Source: Flagellimonas onchidii (GTDB lineage Bacteria > Bacteroidota > Bacteroidia > Flavobacteriales > Flavobacteriaceae). From it: DNA of 64,000 bases. The notes under the pieces were generated by a model. It made no database searches. It was not told the DNA's origin and saw nothing but the letters and a program-made list of their open reading frames with translations. Positions 9,032-18,693 of the stretch are shown here, one piece after another. The first letter of the stretch is position 1; every line of letters begins with the position of its first letter. The stretch spans positions 392,886 through 456,885 of the forward strand of contig NZ_SRXX01000001.1 in NCBI RefSeq assembly GCF_004804315.1, in the 5' to 3' direction. Made by a program: the position numbers and the translations under genes.

Positions 9032-11089
9032 TTAATCCTTTAAAGGTGTTGGAATTTCTTGCTTGCCCAAATGCTTGGCGTAAAAGCCCAGCATAGCTTT
9101 GTAGAGTTCCAATCTGTTCTCTTCTTTTCCAAACCCATGGCCCTCATCGTATTTTACCATATAAGGTACATCATACCCCTTATTTCTTAGGGCACTTACA
9201 ATTTGGTCAGATTCATCGATGTTCACCCTTGGATCATTGGCGCCTTGCACAACGAAAAGTGGTTTTTTTATTTTGTCAATCTGATAGACCGGAGATACTT
9301 CCTCCATAATCTTTTTCTCTTCAGGATTGTCCTCATCGTACCAAATCTCCTTTATGATTTTCAAATAGGGTTTCCAATATGGCGGAATGGTCTTCATAAA
9401 AGTGAATAGATTGGAAACACCCACGTAGTCAACCCCACATGCATAGAGGTCGGGTGTTTTGGTCAACCCCCTTAACACGGCATAACCTCCATGACTACCC
9501 CCATAAATGGCCGCTTTACTTCCATCTACCCATCCTTGATCAATGACATATTTTAGTCCATCTTCCACGTCATCCATAGCCTTCCTTCCAATTTGTTTGA
9601 AGCCTGACTCCAAAAACTCTCTTCCGTAACCACCCGAAATTCTAAAGTTCACCTGTAGCGTTGCATACCCTCTACTAGCAAATAATTGAGACTCTGGATT
9701 AAAACCCCAAGAGTCGCGAATACCTTGCGGACCACCATGCGGGTTCACAATAACCGGTACTTTTTGACCAGCCAAAGCGGCTTTTGGCAAGGTAATATAT
9801 CCATGCAATGTGATTCCATCACGACTTTTAAAGGTAATTGGTCTCATTTCGGCCATATCTTCTTCCTTCAACTGAGGCATGGTGTTATATAGTTCTTTGA
9901 GTTGATCTTTGGCTACATCATAGGCATAATACACCCCATAAAGCCTATCACTACCTACATATACCATAAGCAGATTCTCATCTTCGGTAGTATCTAAGAC
10001 ACTGTATGTTTTTTCAGGAAGTTCCTTACTAACTTTTTTATGCAATTTTTTATATGGTTCACTGACAGGAACCACAATGGCTTTCTCTCCTTCGTATTCA
10101 AAATAATCAATGGTATAATCCCTTGTGCGCGAAACCCCAAGGTCTTGTACATCATAGTAATCATTGGTGAATACTTTTTCAATGAGTTTGTCCTCCTTTA
10201 AGTCATATAGGACAATTTCGGCCTTATCACTTTCCAAATTGGAGAGCATGTAAGCATCGTGGGGATTATCAGTAGCATAGTTGAAATCCAAAATATTAAA
10301 ATTATCCTTCCAATTAAGGCTCTTTATCAATTTGTAACCTCCATTTCCATCTTCATAATATACATCTTGCTCCACACCATCCCTAATCTTCACATATCCT
10401 TTGAGATTGCCATTTTTATCGAAACTATACCCGTAAATAGGGTTGGCCGCATCATCATTGCTAAAAAGCTGGGTCAACTCTCCAGTATTCAGATTTACTT
10501 TGTAGGGATCAAAAACCTGGGGATTGTTTTTGTTCATGACAACTATAATATGGTCTTTATCCTCTCGTAACAGTTCAGTGAATTCTGCTCGAACCCCATC
10601 AAAAGGAGTTAAATCCTTAAGGTTATTTCCATCCAAGTCTACAGCATAAATGTGGTAGTTTTCATCACCACCTTTATCCATGGCATAGTAAAGTCTACTA
10701 TTGTTCAACCACCCGTATCCCCGTACCAGTTCATCTTTTTCCTCTATAGCTCGTTTTGCTTCACCAGTCTTGATATTCTTGACATATATATGTTGCTTTC
10801 CATTTTCATCACTTTCACGATACGACAGGTATTTACCATCTGGAGAAAATCGGAATGTAAAAGCCTTTGGATTGGCGAAATAGTCCTCTACCGAATATCT
10901 GTAATCTCCCTGGTCCAAGGTGGCCAAGGATTTTAAGTCTTCTTCGGAACTGGCCAATTCGGGTCGTCCCGGTAACGTTTTTTCTTCCTTTCCAGCATCC
11001 TCCGTTTGCTCCTGTGCATATGATCCAAACCCTGTCAAAAAAAGCAAAAGCAGACCATATACATACTTCAAGTTAAATGTTGTTTTCAT
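9032..11089 (-). CDS. S9-family prolyl oligopeptidase/dipeptidyl peptidase, secreted
   Basis: This 685-residue protein has a signal peptide (about residues 1-25, FGSYAQ), an N-terminal beta-propeller (about 60-420) and a C-terminal alpha/beta-hydrolase catalytic domain. The catalytic serine is S532 in GGSHGGY, the acid is in VVQGANDPRVN and the histidine is in YDEGHGFGKEENR. Such enzymes cleave peptides, often after proline, in the periplasm or at the surface. It is transcribed alone: about 160 bases separate it from the next upstream gene on the same strand, and the shared terminator lies just downstream. Exact specificity cannot be read from the sequence. Confidence 0.9.
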   Translation of the reverse strand: MKTTFNLKYVYGLLLLFLTGFGSYAQEQTEDAGKEEKTLPGRPELASSEEDLKSLATLDQGDYRYSVEDYFANPKAFTFRFSPDGKYLSYRESDENGKQHIYVKNIKTGEAKRAIEEKDELVRGYGWLNNSRLYYAMDKGGDENYHIYAVDLDGNNLKDLTPFDGVRAEFTELLREDKDHIIVVMNKNNPQVFDPYKVNLNTGELTQLFSNDDAANPIYGYSFDKNGNLKGYVKIRDGVEQDVYYEDGNGGYKLIKSLNWKDNFNILDFNYATDNPHDAYMLSNLESDKAEIVLYDLKEDKLIEKVFTNDYYDVQDLGVSRTRDYTIDYFEYEGEKAIVVPVSEPYKKLHKKVSKELPEKTYSVLDTTEDENLLMVYVGSDRLYGVYYAYDVAKDQLKELYNTMPQLKEEDMAEMRPITFKSRDGITLHGYITLPKAALAGQKVPVIVNPHGGPQGIRDSWGFNPESQLFASRGYATLQVNFRISGGYGREFLESGFKQIGRKAMDDVEDGLKYVIDQGWVDGSKAAIYGGSHGGYAVLRGLTKTPDLYACGVDYVGVSNLFTFMKTIPPYWKPYLKIIKEIWYDEDNPEEKKIMEEVSPVYQIDKIKKPLFVVQGANDPRVNIDESDQIVSALRNKGYDVPYMVKYDEGHGFGKEENRLELYKAMLGFYAKHLGKQEIPTPLKD

Positions 11090-11251
11090 ATGTGTTGAAT
11101 TAATTGTTTTTGATTGAATACTGAAGTTGATCTTTAATAAGACCGTATTTACATCTTTTTGTTACATTTTTAACATAAAATAAATGTAATGTGGCAAGTA
11201 TTTCTGAAAAATCACATTATGATAAGCGGCAAATAACCATGGTCCAATGGT

Positions 11252-11776
11252 TTACCTTTTTTTAGGCGGGTATTTTGAGAACACCTTTTGCACAACTGCC
11301 CTTAATCTTTCTTCGCGAACACTGGGAGAGGCATTGTCCCTGTATCCACTTTCACTGCTGGCTTGCCAAAAAAGGGCATCTTTTTGGGAGTCGACAAAAT
11401 CAAATTGTATTTGACGTTGAATCCCAGAATTTCCAAGAGGTAATCCAAGGGAAACACCACCACCGACATTCCTTCCCGTTCCCCCAATTCCAACTCCAAC
11501 GGAATTGTTTGGAGCGTTGCGGTATTCACTACTAAGAATATTGACAAAAAAATCGGGCTCTTCTGATAACAGATAACCTTTGGATTGTAGAATGGAATCC
11601 AAAATCCGAATTAATCTTCTTTCATCCAATTCACTTAAACCGGAATCCAAATCCGAAAAATAATTGTAACTGGAATAATTGGAAAAGTTGGTGGCCTTAT
11701 CATAATCATATTGCACCCTAATCCCGGCGCATGAGGCCAGTAAACCAAGAACAACTATGAAAATAGAATATCGCAT
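11252..11776 (-). CDS. DUF4136 lipoprotein
   Basis: This 174-residue protein has a lipoprotein signal ending LLASC (lipidated Cys16). The mature part starts with VQYDYDKATNFSNYSSYNYF, the characteristic DUF4136 opening, then DERRLIRILDSILQSKGYLL and a glycine-rich stretch (VGVGIGGTGRNVGGGVSLG). DUF4136 proteins are envelope lipoproteins of unknown function. It has its own short upstream region and is co-directional with, but well separated from, the S9 peptidase. Confidence 0.82.
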   Translation of the reverse strand: MRYSIFIVVLGLLASCAGIRVQYDYDKATNFSNYSSYNYFSDLDSGLSELDERRLIRILDSILQSKGYLLSEEPDFFVNILSSEYRNAPNNSVGVGIGGTGRNVGGGVSLGLPLGNSGIQRQIQFDFVDSQKDALFWQASSESGYRDNASPSVREERLRAVVQKVFSKYPPKKR

Positions 11777-11838
11777 CCCTTATATCAACTATCTTTAAAG
11801 GTAGTCAATATTTAATCTCGTAAGTAAAGTGGAGGATT

Positions 11839-12840
11839 TTATTCGTTCAACAACTCCCAGAGCTGATCCTTTAGCTCTTGGATTCCTTGTTGGGCCACGG
11901 ATGAAATAAAAAGATACGGCACATTTTCAAGGTCTTTGTCCAGCTCTACCTTCATTTCTGCTTGAAGCTCTTCATCAAGCATATCGCTTTTGGAAATGGC
12001 CACCAAACGCTCCTTATCTAAAAGTTCTGGGTTGTAACGTCTTAGTTCATCCAACAAAATTTCGTACTCTTTGGAGATATCATTGCTGTCTGCTGGAATC
12101 AGAAAAAGTAAGGTGGCATTACGTTCAATATGTCTTAGGGAGTAGTGTCCCAGGCCCTTTCCTTCAGCGGCACCTTCGATAATCCCTGGAATATCGGCCA
12201 TTACAAAACTTCTAAAATCGCGATACTCAACGATACCCAAATTCGGTTTTAATGTAGTAAACTCGTAATCTGCTATCTTGGGTTTCGCAGAGGTCATTAC
12301 CGAAAGTAAGGTGGATTTTCCCGCATTGGGAAATCCTACCAGTCCTACATCCGCCAATACTTTAAGTTCAAGCGTCACCTGTAACTCTTCGCCGGGAATC
12401 CCAGGTTGGGCATACCTTGGTGTTTGGTTGGTAGGGCTTTTAAAATGCCAATTGCCCCTACCTCCTTTTCCACCAGCCAATACAATCTTTTCCTCTTGGT
12501 CTTCGGTAATCTCAAAAATCACCTCATTAGTCTCGGTATCCCGGATTACAGTTCCTAAAGGCACTTCAAGATAAACGTCAGCTCCATCGGCCCCGGTACT
12601 TCTATTTTTACTACCATGCTCACCATGACCTGCCTTAAAGTGTTTTTTGAACTTATAATGCACCAAGGTCCAAAGGTTTTTATTACCCTTTACGATTACA
12701 TGTCCACCGCGGCCACCATCTCCACCATCGGGTCCACCTTTGGTAATATATTTTTCACGATGTAAGTGTACTGAACCCTTTCCTCCATTTCCGGAAGCTA
12801 GGTTCACTTTTACATAATCGACAAAATTACCTTCGGTCAT
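11839..12840 (-). CDS. obg: GTPase Obg/CgtA
   Basis: Obg is an essential GTPase acting in late 50S ribosome assembly and stress control. The 333-residue protein has the glycine-rich Obg fold (about 1-158: [30 protein letters not shown]), then a GTPase domain with G1 [10 protein letters not shown]3 DIPGI and G4 SKSD. There is no long C-terminal OCT domain, as usual in Bacteroidota. It starts 12 bases after the frameshifted GNAT gene and is the third gene of an hpt-adk, GNAT, obg operon. Confidence 0.95.
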   Translation of the reverse strand: MTEGNFVDYVKVNLASGNGGKGSVHLHREKYITKGGPDGGDGGRGGHVIVKGNKNLWTLVHYKFKKHFKAGHGEHGSKNRSTGADGADVYLEVPLGTVIRDTETNEVIFEITEDQEEKIVLAGGKGGRGNWHFKSPTNQTPRYAQPGIPGEELQVTLELKVLADVGLVGFPNAGKSTLLSVMTSAKPKIADYEFTTLKPNLGIVEYRDFRSFVMADIPGIIEGAAEGKGLGHYSLRHIERNATLLFLIPADSNDISKEYEILLDELRRYNPELLDKERLVAISKSDMLDEELQAEMKVELDKDLENVPYLFISSVAQQGIQELKDQLWELLNE

Positions 12841-12852
12841 AACTTTATTACT

Positions 12853-13364
12853 TTACAACACCTTTTGGATTATATAGGTGATATCATCATTCCCTGACTC
12901 AACTTTTCTATCAACTTTTAAAGAAAGGGAACCCAATTTTTCCACTGCTTTTTGAGACCTACGGTTATCCTTGTCCACAAAAAATAAAATTCGGTCTACA
13001 TGTTGAAAGGCATACTCCATCATTAGTCTTTTTACCTCTCCATTGTATTGCCCTCCCCAATATTTTCTGGCCAGAAAGGACCAACCTATCTCTGCGGCAT
13101 TTTTAAAATTTGGTCTTAACTTGAAACGGGAGCTACCAATGATGTCTCCCGATTCCTTCGTTAGAATTATCAAGGCACCTTTAGAGTCCAAAGAATCCTT
13201 AAAAAACCCAGAAAACCCAGATAATGTAAATCTTTTTTATCTGGATGCTGTTCCCAAATCTTGGAATCCGATGCAATCTGAAAAAGCAAATCGAAATCCT
13301 CTTTCACCAAGGGTCTTATTCTCACCAAATCACCTTCTAAAGTGGGTTGTAGATCAAGGCCCAT
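12853..13364 (-). pseudogene. GNAT N-acetyltransferase (RimJ/RimL-like), frameshifted
   Basis: Two minus-strand reading frames together make one acetyltransferase of about 170 residues. The first (start 13364) gives the N-terminus LVRIRPLVKEDFDLLFQIAS through KIWEQHPDKK. The second continues with SKGALIILTKESGDIIGSSRF, IGWSFLARKYWGGQYNGEVK and the acetyl-CoA region NRRSQKAVEKLG. The join is at the six-T run 13233-13238 (A6 on the coding strand). One more A would read DKKRFTLSGFSGFF and restore the frame. Either the gene is inactive or this is a base-call error in a homopolymer. It sits 19 bases after hpt-adk and 12 before obg. It could acetylate a protein N-terminus or a small molecule; the target is unknown. 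Confidence 0.8.
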
Positions 13365-13383
13365 GTACTTTTGGTATTAGAGT

Positions 13384-14505
13384 TTAAGCCAGCGCGTCAA
13401 TTACCGTGCTCAATCGCTCGGTAATTTCCAATATTTCTCCGATTCCATTTACGGAATGGAATTTACCCTGCTTTTCGTAGTACGCCTTTAAAGGAGCTGT
13501 TTTTTGATTGTACTCGTCAAAGCGATTGCGAATCTTACTTTCGTCTTGATCATCGGAACGCCCACTTTCTTTGCCACGTTCCAGTAAACGTGAAACAAGA
13601 ATATCATCCTCAGCCTCTAGAGCAATCGTAGCGTCCACCTGCATATCCTTGGATTCCAAAAAGTTATCCAATGCCTCTGCCTGGGCTGCAGTTCTCGGAA
13701 ATCCATCAAAAATGAATCCTGAAGCTTGTGGATTTTTCTCTACCTCATCCTTAAGCATGTCAATGGTGACTTCATCGGGCACCAAATCTCCTTTATCAAT
13801 ATAGGATTTGGCCAATTTACCAAGTTCCGTCCCATTTTTAATATTGTATCGAAACACATCCCCAGTAGAAATGTGTTTTAAGTTGTATTTCTCCTTCAAA
13901 AACCCTGCTTGGGTTCCTTTGCCTGCGCCTGGCTTTCCAAAAAGCACTAGGTTGATCATATTTGTCTGGTTTAATTGGTATACTTCTCTTAAATTTCTTC
14001 CCAGTTCATTGTAATCCAGTCCATATCCTACAATAAAGGTGTCCGGTATCTCCAATCCCACATAGTCTATGGCATATTCGCCATTGTAGATTTCAGATTT
14101 GTAAAACAACGAAGCAATCTTGAACTCTTTGGCATTGGTCTGGGAAAACAAATGCACAAGTTTTTTTAAAGTCCGTCCTGTATCAATAACATCCTCAAGA
14201 ATGATAATGCTTCGACCTTCAATGTTCTCCGGCACATCCAACAAGGTTTCTACAATACCCGTGGAAGTAAGTCCCTGATACGAACTTAAACGCACGAAAG
14301 AAACCTCACAAGGATATTGATAGGCTTTAAGGAAGTCGGAAACGAACATAAAAGCTCCGTTGAGCACACCCACAAAAATGGGCACCTCATCTTTGTAATC
14401 ATTCGCGATTTGGTCAGCCATTTTATTAATGGCCTCCAAAATCCGATCCTCACCCAAAAAGGGCTTAAAGACTTTGTCATGAAGCTTTATCAACTTGCCG
14501 TTCAT
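13384..14505 (-). CDS. Fused hypoxanthine phosphoribosyltransferase - adenylate kinase
   Basis: One 373-residue frame contains two complete purine enzymes. Residues about 1-178 are a hypoxanthine (guanine) phosphoribosyltransferase with the PRPP motif IILEDVIDTGRTL (101-113) and FVGVLNGAFMF. Residues about 183-373 are an adenylate kinase with the P-loop GKPGAGKGT (190-198), STGDVFRYNI, DGFPRT and a short LID without zinc cysteines. The junction (QLNQTNMINLVLF) keeps a methionine where a stand-alone Adk would begin. The fusion would couple salvage to IMP/GMP with adenylate balance. I recall similar fused proteins in other Flavobacteriaceae. It heads the operon with GNAT and obg and is divergent from purK. 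Confidence 0.92.
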   Translation of the reverse strand: MNGKLIKLHDKVFKPFLGEDRILEAINKMADQIANDYKDEVPIFVGVLNGAFMFVSDFLKAYQYPCEVSFVRLSSYQGLTSTGIVETLLDVPENIEGRSIIILEDVIDTGRTLKKLVHLFSQTNAKEFKIASLFYKSEIYNGEYAIDYVGLEIPDTFIVGYGLDYNELGRNLREVYQLNQTNMINLVLFGKPGAGKGTQAGFLKEKYNLKHISTGDVFRYNIKNGTELGKLAKSYIDKGDLVPDEVTIDMLKDEVEKNPQASGFIFDGFPRTAAQAEALDNFLESKDMQVDATIALEAEDDILVSRLLERGKESGRSDDQDESKIRNRFDEYNQKTAPLKAYYEKQGKFHSVNGIGEILEITERLSTVIDALA

Positions 14506-14519
14506 TTACAATAGGTTGG

Positions 14520-14527
14520 CAAAGATA
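14520..14527 (-). promoter_or_regulatory. -7 element (TATCTTTG) for the hpt-adk operon
   Basis: The minus strand reads TATCTTTG, an exact TAnnTTTG match, 14 bases before the hpt-adk ATG. No TTG box is visible at the expected spacing. Confidence 0.45.
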
Positions 14528-14580
14528 ACATTTTTAAAAGGCTAATTACCTTGAGTTTTTATCCCTTCATGGAATTCGCT

Positions 14581-14588
14581 TATTTTTG
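14581..14588 (+). promoter_or_regulatory. -7 element (TATTTTTG) for purK-purE
   Basis: TATTTTTG matches TAnnTTTG and lies 24 bases before the ATG at 14613. It overlaps the alternative TTG start at 14586, which argues that translation begins at 14613. The nearest TTG (14551-14553) is 27 bases upstream, slightly beyond the usual spacing. Confidence 0.5.
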
Positions 14589-14612
14589 CTTTCATTCCAA
14601 TTCAAAGGACCA

Positions 14613-15773
14613 ATGCATTTTTTCTCTTCCAGTTTTAAACTTGGTATTTTAGGAGGTGGGCAATTAGGTAAGATGTTGCTTTATGAGACCCGAAAATGGG
14701 ATATCTACACCAAAGTTATGGATGCTTCGGACGAAGCCCCCTGCCGAATAGCTTGCAACGAATTTATAAAGGGAAGCCTCCTTGATTTTGATGCCGTTTA
14801 CAATTTCGGCAAAGATGTCGATGTACTTACCATTGAGATTGAAAACGTAAACGTGGACGCTCTAGAAAAACTGGAGCAAGAAGGTATCAAGGTTTTTCCT
14901 CCAACCAAAGCGTTGCGAACCATTCAAAATAAAGCCACTCAAAAACTGTTTTACACGGATCACGATATTCCAACCGCGCCTTTCACCCGATTTGCTTACA
15001 CTTCGGAAATATCCGATAGTGTCGCCAATGGTGGTCTTCGGTTTCCTTTTGTTTGGAAAAGCGCCCAATTTGGTTATGATGGCCAAGGTGTTAAAGTGGT
15101 AAGGAAAATAGAAGACCTAGAAGGCCTACCCAATGTGGAGTGCATTGCAGAAGAGATGGTCAATTTTAAGAATGAACTGGCAGTGATTGTGACCAGAAAC
15201 GAAGAAGGAGAGGTCGTAACCTATCCTGTAGTTGAAATGGAGTTTCACCCAGAGGCCAATCAGGTAGAATATGTTATTTGCCCAGCGCGAATAGATTCAG
15301 AAGTATCCAAAAAGGCTCAAGAAGTTGCTCTCAGGGTCTCAGAGTCAATTGGTCATGTAGGACTGCTTGCCGTCGAAATGTTCCAGACCCAAGACGATGA
15401 AATTTTGGTCAATGAGGTTGCTCCAAGGCCGCATAACAGTGGACATTATAGTATTGAAGCCAGCTATACCAACCAATTCGAACAACATATTAGGGCCGTT
15501 TTAGGATTGCCTTTGGGAAAAACCGGGAGCAAGGTAGCGGGAGTTATGGTAAATTTGGTTGGGGCCGAAGGCTATACAGGCAATGTGGTCTATGAAAACA
15601 TGGAAACCATATTGAATATGGAAGGAGTGACCCCGCATATTTATGGCAAAAGCCAAACCCGTCCGTTCCGCAAAATGGGGCATGTAACCATTGTCGATGA
15701 AAATATGGCCAGGGCACGGGAAATAGCCCAAGAAGTAAAGCAAACTATTAAAGTTATATCGGATAAATCATGA
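14613..15773 (+). CDS. purK: 5-(carboxyamino)imidazole ribonucleotide synthase
   Basis: PurK uses ATP and bicarbonate to make N5-CAIR from AIR in de novo purine synthesis. The frame is open from a TTG at 14586, but the ATG at 14613 (MHFFSSSFKLGILGGGQLGK) gives the normal family N-terminus and avoids the promoter. The protein (386 residues) is an ATP-grasp enzyme: GILGGGQLGKML opens the N-terminal domain, FPFVWKSAQFGYDGQGV is the ATP-grasp lysine region, and NEVAPRPHNSGHYSIEA is the C-terminal metal/substrate motif. Its end overlaps the purE start by 4 bases (ATGA), so the two are translationally coupled. Confidence 0.95.
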   Translation: MHFFSSSFKLGILGGGQLGKMLLYETRKWDIYTKVMDASDEAPCRIACNEFIKGSLLDFDAVYNFGKDVDVLTIEIENVNVDALEKLEQEGIKVFPPTKALRTIQNKATQKLFYTDHDIPTAPFTRFAYTSEISDSVANGGLRFPFVWKSAQFGYDGQGVKVVRKIEDLEGLPNVECIAEEMVNFKNELAVIVTRNEEGEVVTYPVVEMEFHPEANQVEYVICPARIDSEVSKKAQEVALRVSESIGHVGLLAVEMFQTQDDEILVNEVAPRPHNSGHYSIEASYTNQFEQHIRAVLGLPLGKTGSKVAGVMVNLVGAEGYTGNVVYENMETILNMEGVTPHIYGKSQTRPFRKMGHVTIVDENMARAREIAQEVKQTIKVISDKS

Positions 15774-16261
15774 GTAAAGTAGCCGTTATTATGGGAAGTA
15801 CCAGTGACCTCCCTGTTATGCAAGATGCAGTTGATATTTTAAAAGGATTCGATATTGAAGTCGATGTGGATATTGTTTCGGCGCACCGAACACCCGAAAA
15901 ACTGTTTGATTTTGGAAAAAATGCACATAAAAATGGTTATGCTGTGATTATTGCAGGTGCCGGTGGGGCAGCCCACCTTCCTGGAATGGTGGCATCACTT
16001 TCGCCATTACCCGTCATTGGCGTTCCAGTAAAAAGCAGTAATTCTATTGATGGTTGGGACTCCGTATTGTCCATTTTACAGATGCCCGGGGGCGTACCTG
16101 TTGCCACTGTAGCTCTTAATGGAGCTAAAAATGCCGGAATCTTGGCCGCCCAAATCATCGGCAGTGGCGATAAATGCGTCCTGGACAAAATCGAGGTTTA
16201 CAAACAGGGCCTCAAGGAAAAAGTGATTAAGGGAGCTCAAGAGGTTGGAGGAAAGAAATAA
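15770..16261 (+). CDS. purE: N5-carboxyaminoimidazole ribonucleotide mutase
   Basis: PurE converts N5-CAIR, the PurK product, to CAIR. The 163-residue protein has the class I PurE signature: VAVIMGSTSDLPVM at the N-terminus (substrate phosphate site), SAHRTPEK at about 43-50 with the catalytic histidine, and AGAGGAAHLPGMVA. The adjacent overlapping purK confirms class I chemistry. Divergence from the hpt-adk salvage gene places two purine routes side by side. Confidence 0.96.
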   Translation: MSKVAVIMGSTSDLPVMQDAVDILKGFDIEVDVDIVSAHRTPEKLFDFGKNAHKNGYAVIIAGAGGAAHLPGMVASLSPLPVIGVPVKSSNSIDGWDSVLSILQMPGGVPVATVALNGAKNAGILAAQIIGSGDKCVLDKIEVYKQGLKEKVIKGAQEVGGKK

Positions 16262-16303
16262 GAAGTATTTTTATTCTTCATTCATGAATTTAAAATACCA
16301 GAA

Positions 16304-16624
16304 ATGAGCATGCCCACATTAATTTGTAGCATTTTCGCCTTAATCTCATGCATTGTACTTTTATTTATTAAAAAACAGCTTGTCAAGCCCTTTTACAAAA
16401 GCATATGGAGGGCTGCATTTATTTTTTTTAGCGCTTATCTATTAATCCAACTAATTGTCCTTTTTCGGTGGGAATTTGTTTTGCCCCCTCAAAGGATTGC
16501 TGATACGGGCAGAAATTTTGCTTTTATCACTGGAGCCATTCTTGCTGCCTTGATCACTATTCCAATTATATCGATAGATCTAATTTTGACCTATCGAAAA
16601 ATCCAAAAGTCTAAAAATCCATGA
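16304..16624 (+). CDS. Small membrane protein, function unknown
   Basis: This 106-residue protein has three hydrophobic segments (about 5-22, 36-54 and 72-95) and a basic C-terminus. I recognise no family. Its stop overlaps the ATG of the M3 peptidase gene by 4 bases (ATGA), which implies coupled translation. It begins 42 bases after purE and could be read through from that operon. Confidence 0.65.
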   Translation: MSMPTLICSIFALISCIVLLFIKKQLVKPFYKSIWRAAFIFFSAYLLIQLIVLFRWEFVLPPQRIADTGRNFAFITGAILAALITIPIISIDLILTYRKIQKSKNP

Positions 16625-18648
16625 ACAACCCCCTATTATCCGATTTTGATACGGCTCCATTTGAACAAATCGAAAACGAGCATTTTAAGCCCGCTTTTTT
16701 GGAAGCCATTGAAAGTGCCAGAAAGGAAATTGATGCCATTGCAAACAATTCAGACCAGCCCACTTTTGAAAATACCTTAAAAGCTTTGGATTTCTCCGGT
16801 CGTCAACTAGATCGTATTTCAAGTGTATTTTTCAATCTTAACTCGGCAGAAACCAACGAGAAAATCCAGCAAATTGCTCAAGAAGTTTCGCCTTTGTTGT
16901 CGGCATTCAGTAATGACATCACCCTCAATGAAGCGCTTTTTCAACGTATCAAGTCTGTTTATGGGGAAAGGGAAAGCTTAAACCTAAGTCCAGAGGAGTA
17001 CACTTTATTGGAAAAACGATACAAAAGCTTTAGTCGAAACGGTGCTAATTTAGGGGAGGAAGAAAAAAAACGGCTGCGTGAGATTGATGCAGAACTTGCC
17101 CAATTAAAACTAAAATTCGGCGAAAATGTGCTCGCGGAAACCAATAAATATAAATTGCTACTGGCCAATGAGTCTGATTTGGATGGATTGCCAGATGGAG
17201 CAAAAGAGGCTGCAGCTCAATTGGCCAAGTCCAAAGACAAAGAAGGCTGGTTAATTACTTTGGATTACCCCAGCTACATCCCTTTTATGAAGTATGCCAA
17301 AAACAGGAAGCTTCGTAAGGAACTTTCATTGGCATTCGGAAGCAAAGGGTTCCATGGTGATGAACTGGACAACCAAGAAAATGTACTGCGAATTGTTGCC
17401 TTGCGACATGAACGGGCCAATCTTTTGGGGTATGAAACCCATGCCCATTTTGTTTTGGAGGAACGAATGGCGGAAACACCTGAAAAGGTGTTGAACTTTT
17501 TGAACGAATTGCTCGAAAAGGCCAAACCTGCTGCTCAAAAAGAGTTTGCCGAACTCGAAGTATTCGCCAAAGATTTGGATGGCATTGATCGGTTGGAAAA
17601 ATGGGACAGTGCCTATTATGCTGAAAAATTGAAGCAGAAGTTGTTCAATTTGGATGATGAAAAGCTCAAACCCTATTTTAAACTTGAAAATGTCATAGAT
17701 GGTGTGTTCAAAGTGGCAGAAAAATTGTTCGGGCTTACCTTCAAAGAGGTATTTGACATAGAAAAGTATCATGATGAGGTCAAAACCTTTGAAGTTTATG
17801 ACGAATCCAACAATTTTATCTCACTATTTTATGCTGATTTCCACCCTAGACCAGGGAAACGTGGAGGGGCGTGGATGACCTCTTATAAACCACAATACAG
17901 ATTAGATGGGCAAAATAATCGTCCGCACATATCCAACGTATGCAACTTTACCAAACCTACGGCAACCAAACCCTCTTTACTGACATTTAACGAGGTAACC
18001 ACGCTTTTTCATGAATTCGGACATGGTCTGCACGGTATGTTGGCCAATACCACCTATCCTGGGCTTTCAGGTACTTCGGTGTACTGGGATTTTGTGGAAC
18101 TTCCCAGTCAGGTCATGGAAAACTGGTGCTATGAGAAAGAAGCATTGGAACTTTTTGCGTTTCACTATAAAACTGGCGAGTTAATTCCTATGGAATTGGT
18201 TGAAAAAATTAAGGAGTCGGCTACCTTTCAAGAGGGAATGGCCACCCTTCGCCAATTAAGTTTTGGTTTTTTGGATATGGCATGGCATGGAAGCGATCCT
18301 TCGCCGATACAAGAAGTGAAAACATTTGAAAACAAAGCTTTCGAAGGGACCAACCTTTTTCCCGAGACTCCAGAAACCTGTATGAGCACTGCTTTTTCCC
18401 ATATTTTTCAAGGTGGCTATTCTTCAGGGTATTACAGTTACAAATGGGCCGAGGTGCTGGACGCAGATGCGTTCGCTTACTTCAAAGAGCACGGGATTTT
18501 CAACAAGGAAATTGCAGATAAGTTCAAGGAGCATGTGCTCTCAAAAGGAGGAACAGAAAACCCAATGACACTTTACAAACGTTTTAGAGGTGCCGAACCC
18601 AAAATAGAACCCCTTTTAGAACGCGCTGGACTTCTGGAATCTCAATAA
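16621..18648 (+). CDS. M3-family metallopeptidase (Dcp/oligopeptidase A type)
   Basis: This 675-residue zinc peptidase has the length of Escherichia coli Dcp and OpdA. The zinc-binding motif HEFGH is at residues 464-468 (VTTLFHEFGHGLHGML), and the third ligand region follows in WDFVELPSQVMENW. Near the end are GGYSSGYYSYKWAEVLDADAF and the usual FRGAEPKIEPLL. There is no signal peptide, so it is cytoplasmic and likely degrades short peptides. It is translationally coupled to the small membrane protein upstream. Confidence 0.93.
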   Translation: MNNPLLSDFDTAPFEQIENEHFKPAFLEAIESARKEIDAIANNSDQPTFENTLKALDFSGRQLDRISSVFFNLNSAETNEKIQQIAQEVSPLLSAFSNDITLNEALFQRIKSVYGERESLNLSPEEYTLLEKRYKSFSRNGANLGEEEKKRLREIDAELAQLKLKFGENVLAETNKYKLLLANESDLDGLPDGAKEAAAQLAKSKDKEGWLITLDYPSYIPFMKYAKNRKLRKELSLAFGSKGFHGDELDNQENVLRIVALRHERANLLGYETHAHFVLEERMAETPEKVLNFLNELLEKAKPAAQKEFAELEVFAKDLDGIDRLEKWDSAYYAEKLKQKLFNLDDEKLKPYFKLENVIDGVFKVAEKLFGLTFKEVFDIEKYHDEVKTFEVYDESNNFISLFYADFHPRPGKRGGAWMTSYKPQYRLDGQNNRPHISNVCNFTKPTATKPSLLTFNEVTTLFHEFGHGLHGMLANTTYPGLSGTSVYWDFVELPSQVMENWCYEKEALELFAFHYKTGELIPMELVEKIKESATFQEGMATLRQLSFGFLDMAWHGSDPSPIQEVKTFENKAFEGTNLFPETPETCMSTAFSHIFQGGYSSGYYSYKWAEVLDADAFAYFKEHGIFNKEIADKFKEHVLSKGGTENPMTLYKRFRGAEPKIEPLLERAGLLESQ

Positions 18649-18653
18649 GGTTG

Positions 18654-18683
18654 TTAAACTTTCAATTATTTCTGAAAGTTTAA
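18654..18683. promoter_or_regulatory. Perfect inverted repeat, candidate operator of the GbsR-type regulator
   Basis: The 11-base arm TTAAACTTTCA (18654-18664) and its exact reverse complement TGAAAGTTTAA (18673-18683) flank an 8-base spacer. It lies just upstream of a TACCTTTG -7 element (18694-18701) and of the regulator ATG at 18706. A related copy precedes the next gene at 19221. Autoregulation is inferred from position. Confidence 0.65.
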
Positions 18684-18693
18684 AAAATATTGT

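Noticed and set aside
13233..13238. Programmed -1 ribosomal frameshift in the GNAT gene
   Set aside because: The frame around the A6 run is GAT AAA AAA GAT, not the efficient A AAA AAG arrangement, and no stimulating hairpin was seen. Slippage during transcription is possible but unproven.
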